From: a virus | Length of the DNA: 39,311 bases | Direction: 5' to 3' (one strand) | Virus record (IMG/VR): IMGVR_UViG_3300047472_000454 | Coordinates: 1 to 39,311 of that record | Part shown: positions 35,449 to 39,311 of the stretch, piece after piece | Layout: every line of letters starts with the position of its first letter | Numbering within the stretch: position 1 is the stretch's first letter | Position numbers and translations under genes: made by a program | Notes under the pieces: model-generated | Told to the model about the DNA's origin: nothing | The model's input: only the letters and a program-made list of their open reading frames with translations | Databases searched by the model: none

Positions 35449-36113
35449 GCTCCCTCGGGTGCGGCTGGCTTGACGCCTTCGGGTGCCGGGTCGATCAGAT
35501 CGATCAGTTCTTCGACTAGGCTGTCGCGCCACGCCAATGAGCAGGGCTTGCGGATTTCCCCGATCAGCCGCGTGACTTCTTCGCCGAAATTGTCGGGCCG
35601 TTCAGGTGCGGCCTTGCCTGCGGTAGCGCGGCGAGCGTCCACCCATGTGTCGATTTCGCTCTCTGGCTGACCTTCAAGGAAGTAGTAGTCCAGGTTATTG
35701 TCAGCCAGTAATGTGCGCATCGTTCTGTAGCGGTCAGCGTCGATGCTTTCGCCGCTCGGGGCGCGCTCTGCCAGTCTCGCATCACGCAGGCACCCGGGCT
35801 TGCCTTCGCCGGGGTAGGCGCAAGGCGCTTCACGGTCGTTGCCGCCGCACGCCGCACAGGTGGCGCGCTCTGCACCGTCGACCATGAAGCTGCAAGGCGC
35901 AACGCCGGTTTTAGGGTTCGGCCTCGTCCACCATGCGTCAAATGCTTTCTGGAGGTGCGCCATCGCGGCCTCAAGATTTGCCTGCTCAGGGTCCAGGGAT
36001 GGCTGCGAGGCAGGGGTAGGGTCGAGCGCCCACTTTTTCCCCGTTTCCAGGCACCCGCCGATAGTAAAGCAAGCCGCTGCCGACTTGCACATTCCGGATG
36101 ATTTGCAGCTCAC
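35445..36113 (-). CDS. Cys-rich protein of unknown function
   Basis: This 222-residue protein begins with a GTG at 36113 that overlaps the stop of the previous gene; the frame continues MSCKSSGMCKSAAACFTIGG. Several Cys occur early (CKSSGMC, CFTIGGC) and in a second cluster, 'CAACGGNDREAPC'. A helical region (TRLIGEIRKPCSLAWRDSLV) ends the protein. No recognisable enzyme motif is present. Confidence 0.6.
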   Translation of the reverse strand: MSCKSSGMCKSAAACFTIGGCLETGKKWALDPTPASQPSLDPEQANLEAAMAHLQKAFDAWWTRPNPKTGVAPCSFMVDGAERATCAACGGNDREAPCAYPGEGKPGCLRDARLAERAPSGESIDADRYRTMRTLLADNNLDYYFLEGQPESEIDTWVDARRATAGKAAPERPDNFGEEVTRLIGEIRKPCSLAWRDSLVEELIDLIDPAPEGVKPAAPEGA

Positions 36114-37210
36114 GATTTCTCTCCTTGTTCGGCTTTCCCTGTAGGCCGGGCGGCGCGGTCCAGGCGCTCGATGTCGGCAAGGATCAGGGCAGCGGCTTTG
36201 ACGAGGTTGCGGCGCGGGTCGGAAGGCTTAAACCAAGCCCACTCCCACGGCCACCGCGCTTGTCCCGATGTGGCGCCGAGCGGCCAGATATAGCAGACTG
36301 CGGCTTGCACCAGTTCGCCTTGGTGGTAGTTATCGTCGCGCTCGGGCGTCCAGCCTTCCGCTTCGACCTGGCGGCGGCGCTCGGCCAGCACATCGCGCGC
36401 GGCTTGGGTATGCTCGTCTGCCGGTGCCGCTGCGCTCCCGTAGCCCACAGCGGCCAGCATCTTCATTGTCAGGTTGGAAGCCGCCCCGAGCGCGGCGCTG
36501 AATCCGCGCTTGTATTCGCCGCTTTGGCGGCGGTCGCAACCGATCTCCATGATTTTTTTCGTTACGGCCAGAATCGCTTTCCCCTGCGGCGAGGACGCAT
36601 GAATTTCGTCAGGTGCCGCGGCGCTCTCGGTAGGGGCGGCCCGGCGCTTTGCTGCGTGTTCGAGCAATTCCGAATAGGTGTCGGCGTGGTCTTCGTCCGC
36701 GAAAATGAGAATGCCAGTTTGAGTATCCATGCTGCCGAACTCGCGGGCAAAGTCCGCGGCCTTTTTCTCCGTGAATTGCGCAACGGTCTCGTTCTGCTCG
36801 GCCTTCGCTACCAGTGTGCCGGCCGCAGGCTCGGCGGGATGGGTGGCAGCAGGTCGCGGCATGAAGTGGCGGGCGAATGCGACAACGGTTTGCAGGAACG
36901 GCACGCCCTTCGCTTTGCCCGGCAGGTAGTGGCGGTCCCACTCCTCCATGATTTCGCGGTTGGTCATTTCTGCCACATTGGCGGCGGGATGGGTGGCGAT
37001 ATAGTCGATGATCGAGCGCCAGTAGGCATCACGGCGCGTTGCGACAGCGTCATCCTCCACCCAGTCGGGGAAGTTGTGCGCCCAGGTCGCCACCATCGTG
37101 CGGAATACTTGCTCGTTGAACCTCGGCGTTTGCACTGCGCTGCCAGCCACCTCGACAGGGTTGGCGGTAATGGTGGCGGCGATCTCGCCTCTTTTTTGGG
37201 TGTCGGTCAT
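36110..37210 (-). CDS. Phage protein with conserved C-terminal domain (Ea22-like)
   Basis: This 366-residue protein starts MTDTQKRGEIAATITANPVE, with GAGGA upstream of the ATG; a longer frame exists but is less likely. The last about 85 residues (AERRRQVEAEGWTPERDDNY, then HQGELVQAAVCYIWP and WWKPS-like 'WFKPSDPRRNLVKAAALILA') form a domain shared by many phage early proteins, sometimes annotated ead/Ea22-like. It may be nucleotide-related, as 'AEGW..E.DD' recalls MazG-type folds, but this is uncertain. The N-terminal two thirds look modular and are not recognised. Confidence 0.6.
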   Translation of the reverse strand: MTDTQKRGEIAATITANPVEVAGSAVQTPRFNEQVFRTMVATWAHNFPDWVEDDAVATRRDAYWRSIIDYIATHPAANVAEMTNREIMEEWDRHYLPGKAKGVPFLQTVVAFARHFMPRPAATHPAEPAAGTLVAKAEQNETVAQFTEKKAADFAREFGSMDTQTGILIFADEDHADTYSELLEHAAKRRAAPTESAAAPDEIHASSPQGKAILAVTKKIMEIGCDRRQSGEYKRGFSAALGAASNLTMKMLAAVGYGSAAAPADEHTQAARDVLAERRRQVEAEGWTPERDDNYHQGELVQAAVCYIWPLGATSGQARWPWEWAWFKPSDPRRNLVKAAALILADIERLDRAARPTGKAEQGEKS

Positions 37211-37281
37211 GATCGTCAGTCCTCGCAGGGTGGGTGGTAGGTAGATGGTTGCCAGCGACATGCTGGCAGGAGGGTGTTCGT

Positions 37282-37644
37282 CTAGCGTTCGCCGCTGGCA
37301 AGCGTAGGCAGCGGCGCGCTGGTCGCCTCACGGATTGCGTGAATCGCGTCGATGTTGACCTCGCTGAGCGGCAGTTGCGTCACCTCGCGTGCGCGGCCGG
37401 CGGGCCGCAGGGCGGTGTCGATCTCGATCATGCGGCGTGCGAGCAGAGTCAGGCAGTTGACGGCGTGCCCGGTGCCGCGCTCCAGTTCGCAGCCGCAAAT
37501 GTCGCAGAGCACGATCCCGCGGTCGAGGGACGCGAAACCCTGCGCGACAGCCTGCATGCACTCGCGCCAGCCTTGCACCGCCAGCTCCAGGCGCAGCGGG
37601 ACCAGCGGTGCTCCGCTGGCGGATACGGGGAAATTAGTGGCCAT
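37282..37644 (-). CDS. Small Cys-containing protein, first gene of the right-arm operon
   Basis: This 120-residue protein starts MATNFPVSASGAPLVPLRLE, with AGGAGA before the ATG. 'LCDICGCELERGTGHAVNCL' carries four Cys and a His that could bind zinc. The rest is helical. It lies just downstream of two TAGGGC-N5-GCCCTA palindromes and is probably the first gene of the operon they control. Function unknown. Confidence 0.6.
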   Translation of the reverse strand: MATNFPVSASGAPLVPLRLELAVQGWRECMQAVAQGFASLDRGIVLCDICGCELERGTGHAVNCLTLLARRMIEIDTALRPAGRAREVTQLPLSEVNIDAIHAIREATSAPLPTLASGER

Positions 37645-37688
37645 GGAAACTCTCCTGTGTACCCCGCCGGATGGCTGGGATCACATTC

Positions 37689-37743
37689 ATAATAGGGCGT
37701 TATGCCCTATTATCGCTTGCGGTAGATCAGGGCATTATGCCCT
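37689..37743. promoter_or_regulatory. Two palindromic operators upstream of the right-arm operon
   Basis: The first site (37689-37713) has perfect 10-base arms, ATAATAGGGC and GCCCTATTAT, around GTTAT. The second (37729-37743) has AGGGC and GCCCT around ATTAT. Their spacing is about 35 bases between centres. The same architecture occurs upstream of ssb. A TATTAT on the minus strand beside the first site is a candidate -10 box. Confidence 0.65.
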
Positions 37744-37745
37744 AT

Positions 37746-38180
37746 CTATCGCACGAGCCAGTAGACGATGCCGCCGGTCAGGAGCGCCGCCAGGCTGGCC
37801 GCGCACACGATTTCAGCGATGCGTGGCCAGAGCGACCGCGGTGGCCGCGCCTCGTAGACGGCGCTCGACGTCACCGTCTCCGCCAGCACCCTGGACAACA
37901 GCGCGCGCAGCTCCTGGTCGTGACGCTCCAGCATCTGGGTGCTGACCTCGCCAGCCCTGCGCTCGAGGTAGCTGCTCACCTGTTCCTTGGCCTGCTCGGT
38001 AAATGCCTGCACGACTGTCCGGTAACGCTCGCCAGCTGCGTCCAGGATGGCTGCGCTGGCGAGCATGCGCGCCTGCAGCGTCGCCACCTGGGGCGGCAGC
38101 GCCTCGATGCGCGCCAGCACCTGGTCGATCTCGCCCAGCATTTCAGCGAGCAGGGCGTCACGGGTAGTGCGCGATCCCAT
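37746..38180 (-). CDS. Coiled-coil membrane protein of the stability operon (StbC-like)
   Basis: This 144-residue protein starts MGSRTTRDALLAEMLGEIDQ. A long coiled coil (VLARIEALPPQVATLQARML) occupies about 15-100, and a transmembrane helix is near the C-terminus (IAEIVCAASLAALLTGGIVY). It comes two bases after the stop of the StbB-like gene. In stb operons, a third protein of unclear function follows StbB; a membrane-anchored partner would be consistent. The name is by position and architecture only. Confidence 0.55.
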   Translation of the reverse strand: MGSRTTRDALLAEMLGEIDQVLARIEALPPQVATLQARMLASAAILDAAGERYRTVVQAFTEQAKEQVSSYLERRAGEVSTQMLERHDQELRALLSRVLAETVTSSAVYEARPPRSLWPRIAEIVCAASLAALLTGGIVYWLVR

Positions 38181-38181
38181 A

Positions 38182-38907
38182 TCAGGTGAACAGGGTGGCG
38201 AACACCGCATCCAGGTTGCGGTTCGTTGGAATCGCCGCGCGCTGAATCGAAATCATGCGCGCGCAGGCTTCCCGCTGGGCCGGGTCCGTCAACTGGCGCA
38301 GCTGCTCGCGGTAGTTGGTCTGGTCGGCCATTATGTCACCCACCGTCTTGCCGAGTGGTTTCAGGAGCGTGAACACTTCGCTGGCATAAATCACTGCATC
38401 CGGGTTCAGGACGAACGACTTTTCCGTTTTCGCCAGGCCGAACAGCGCGTGGAAATCCTCGTCGACGGATTCATCCACATCCACCCTGTTAAACACCAGC
38501 CGGATCTTCGATTTCGGCACGCCCATTTTGGAAAGCGCGCGAATCGTATTTACCGTGTCGCCCTGCTGTTTGCGGTCCGGCACGACCGGGACCACATAAA
38601 AGTCGATTTCCTCATGCGAACCCTCGAACTGCGCCATCCGCAACAGGAATTCCTCCACGTTGGCGGCGCCGACATCGATAATCGCGTTATCGACCTGCAT
38701 CAGTTCCTCCAGCATCGAGCGGAAATGCTTGCCCTTCACTTTCTCGACATCGACGCCATCGGCCGAGGCGTCGATATTGACCGTGTCGTATGAAAAGATG
38801 CGGTCGACGTCCATCCGCGGCTTTAGCATGTGCGCGGCGATCATCGTCTTGCCGACGTTGCCCGAGTAGTTAATGGTGGCGACTTTCTTTGCGCGAGGGA
38901 CTTTCAT
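38182..38907 (-). CDS. stbB: StbB/TraL-like plasmid stability ATPase
   Basis: This 241-residue protein starts MKVPRAKKVATINYSGNVGK, with AAGGAG upstream of the ATG. The ATP-binding loop NYSGNVGKT at about 13-21 is the variant seen in StbB proteins instead of the usual KGGVGKS of ParA. Later features are 'DNAIIDVGAANVEEFLLRMA' (Walker-B-like Asp) and 'EIDFYVVPVVPDRKQQGDTV'. StbB-type ATPases affect positioning and maintenance of plasmids that lack a classical ParAB pair. Its start overlaps the upstream gene by 4 bases. Confidence 0.7.
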   Translation of the reverse strand: MKVPRAKKVATINYSGNVGKTMIAAHMLKPRMDVDRIFSYDTVNIDASADGVDVEKVKGKHFRSMLEELMQVDNAIIDVGAANVEEFLLRMAQFEGSHEEIDFYVVPVVPDRKQQGDTVNTIRALSKMGVPKSKIRLVFNRVDVDESVDEDFHALFGLAKTEKSFVLNPDAVIYASEVFTLLKPLGKTVGDIMADQTNYREQLRQLTDPAQREACARMISIQRAAIPTNRNLDAVFATLFT

Positions 38908-39311
38908 TCTTGGCTCCTTTGTTTTCCATGTTTAATTAGCTGATCCAGGTCAGTCGGCGCGGGTGGCGGCTCGTTCCACGGCCGCGGGCCTGGTGGCACC
39001 GTCACGGCCGGGCGCGCCGCGCCTGGCGCCGCCGTCATCGGTGCTGGCTCATCCGCCATCGCTGGCTGGGACGGCAGCGCGTTTTTCCCGGCACGGCGCA
39101 GGCGCTCCAGTGTCTTGCCGAAGACGGCCACCGTCATGTCCAGGCCGAAGGCACGCAGCTTCTCCACCACCTCGGCATGGGTCGCACCCGCAGCCAGGGC
39201 GGCCTCCACCTCCGGCAGCAGCGCGCGCAACCGGCCCGTCTTGGTGGGCGGATCCTTCGCCTTCGTCTCCGCCAGTGCGCGCAGCTCGGCGGAGAGTGCT
39301 TCTCTGTCCAT
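38904..39311 (-). CDS. StbA/TraK-like DNA-binding protein, at window edge
   Basis: This frame of 135 residues starts MDREALSAELRALAETKAKD at the last base of the window, so a further upstream start cannot be excluded. Residues 26-72 (LLPEVEAALAAGATHAEVVE then KLRAFGLDMTVAVFGKTLER) resemble the helix-turn-helix of small plasmid proteins of the StbA/KfrB type, followed by a Pro/Ala-rich linker and a short tail (LDQLIKHGKQRSQE). It would bind repeats near the stb promoter, beyond the window. It overlaps StbB by 4 bases. Confidence 0.55.
   Translation of the reverse strand: MDREALSAELRALAETKAKDPPTKTGRLRALLPEVEAALAAGATHAEVVEKLRAFGLDMTVAVFGKTLERLRRAGKNALPSQPAMADEPAPMTAAPGAARPAVTVPPGPRPWNEPPPAPTDLDQLIKHGKQRSQE

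Noticed and set aside
36098-37240. 380-codon plus-strand ORF opposite the Ea22-like gene
   Set aside because: The minus-strand frame has a recognisable conserved domain; the plus frame is Cys/Arg/His-rich shadow sequence.
1-39311. tRNA genes, insertion sequences, integrase and att sites
   Set aside because: I looked for cloverleaf-like segments, transposase motifs with terminal repeats, and recombinase motifs and found none that I could support.

Overview
The window looks like most of a temperate, plasmid-like tailed phage (a phage-plasmid) from a GC-rich betaproteobacterium. A host in the Burkholderiales, perhaps Oxalobacteraceae, is an inference from GC-rich sequence and an H-NS-like protein of the type common in that order. 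It combines a podovirus-type head module (N4-gp56 family capsid, large portal, terminase) with a plasmid-type replicon: a winged-helix Rep protein between two sets of 26-bp repeats, an AT-rich origin-like region and an StbB/TraL-like stability operon. No integrase, att site, tRNA, CRISPR array or insertion sequence was seen. Tail and lysis genes are absent and presumably lie beyond the left edge, where a head-tail adaptor gene is cut.

Layout. (1) 1-10583, minus strand: the late head genes, read right to left as terS, a small coiled-coil gene, terL, portal, three small genes, scaffold-like protein, Gp49-family protein, capsid, a possible decoration protein, a head protein and the adaptor. (2) 9129-9722 and 10713-13266, plus strand: two accessory cassettes that run against the late genes. 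One sits between terS and terL. Both start from near-identical promoter regions and both carry the same UNCG-loop hairpin after their first gene, so they look like morons. (3) 13267-21767, minus strand: the lytic early operon from a Cro-like gene through an HTH protein, a C5 DNA methyltransferase with a nested alternate-frame ORF, a DUF1367-like protein, a PAPS-reductase-like enzyme, a Ref-like nuclease, an N4/N6 methyltransferase, a replication protein and a zinc-binding Q-like protein. (4) 21767-22299: immunity region with divergent Cro-like and CI-like genes and palindromic operators. (5) 22825-32404, plus strand: recombination genes (PD-(D/E)XK exonuclease and partner), Rep with its origin, an H-NS-like protein, and a long chain of tightly overlapping small genes. 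(6) 39311-32455, minus strand: the Stb-like operon, then small zinc-binding and membrane proteins, an HNH nuclease, a small HTH regulator and SSB.

Working together. The CI/Cro switch probably acts through CTCAC-N4-GTGAG sites, which are also seen upstream of the recombination operon and of the Q-like gene. A second palindrome, TAGGGC-N5-GCCCTA, lies upstream of ssb and twice between the Stb genes and the right-arm operon; the small HTH protein next to ssb is a candidate binder. As a prophage the element would persist through Rep, the repeats and the Stb proteins. On induction the early operon would modify DNA and replicate it, and the Q-like protein would turn on the head genes.
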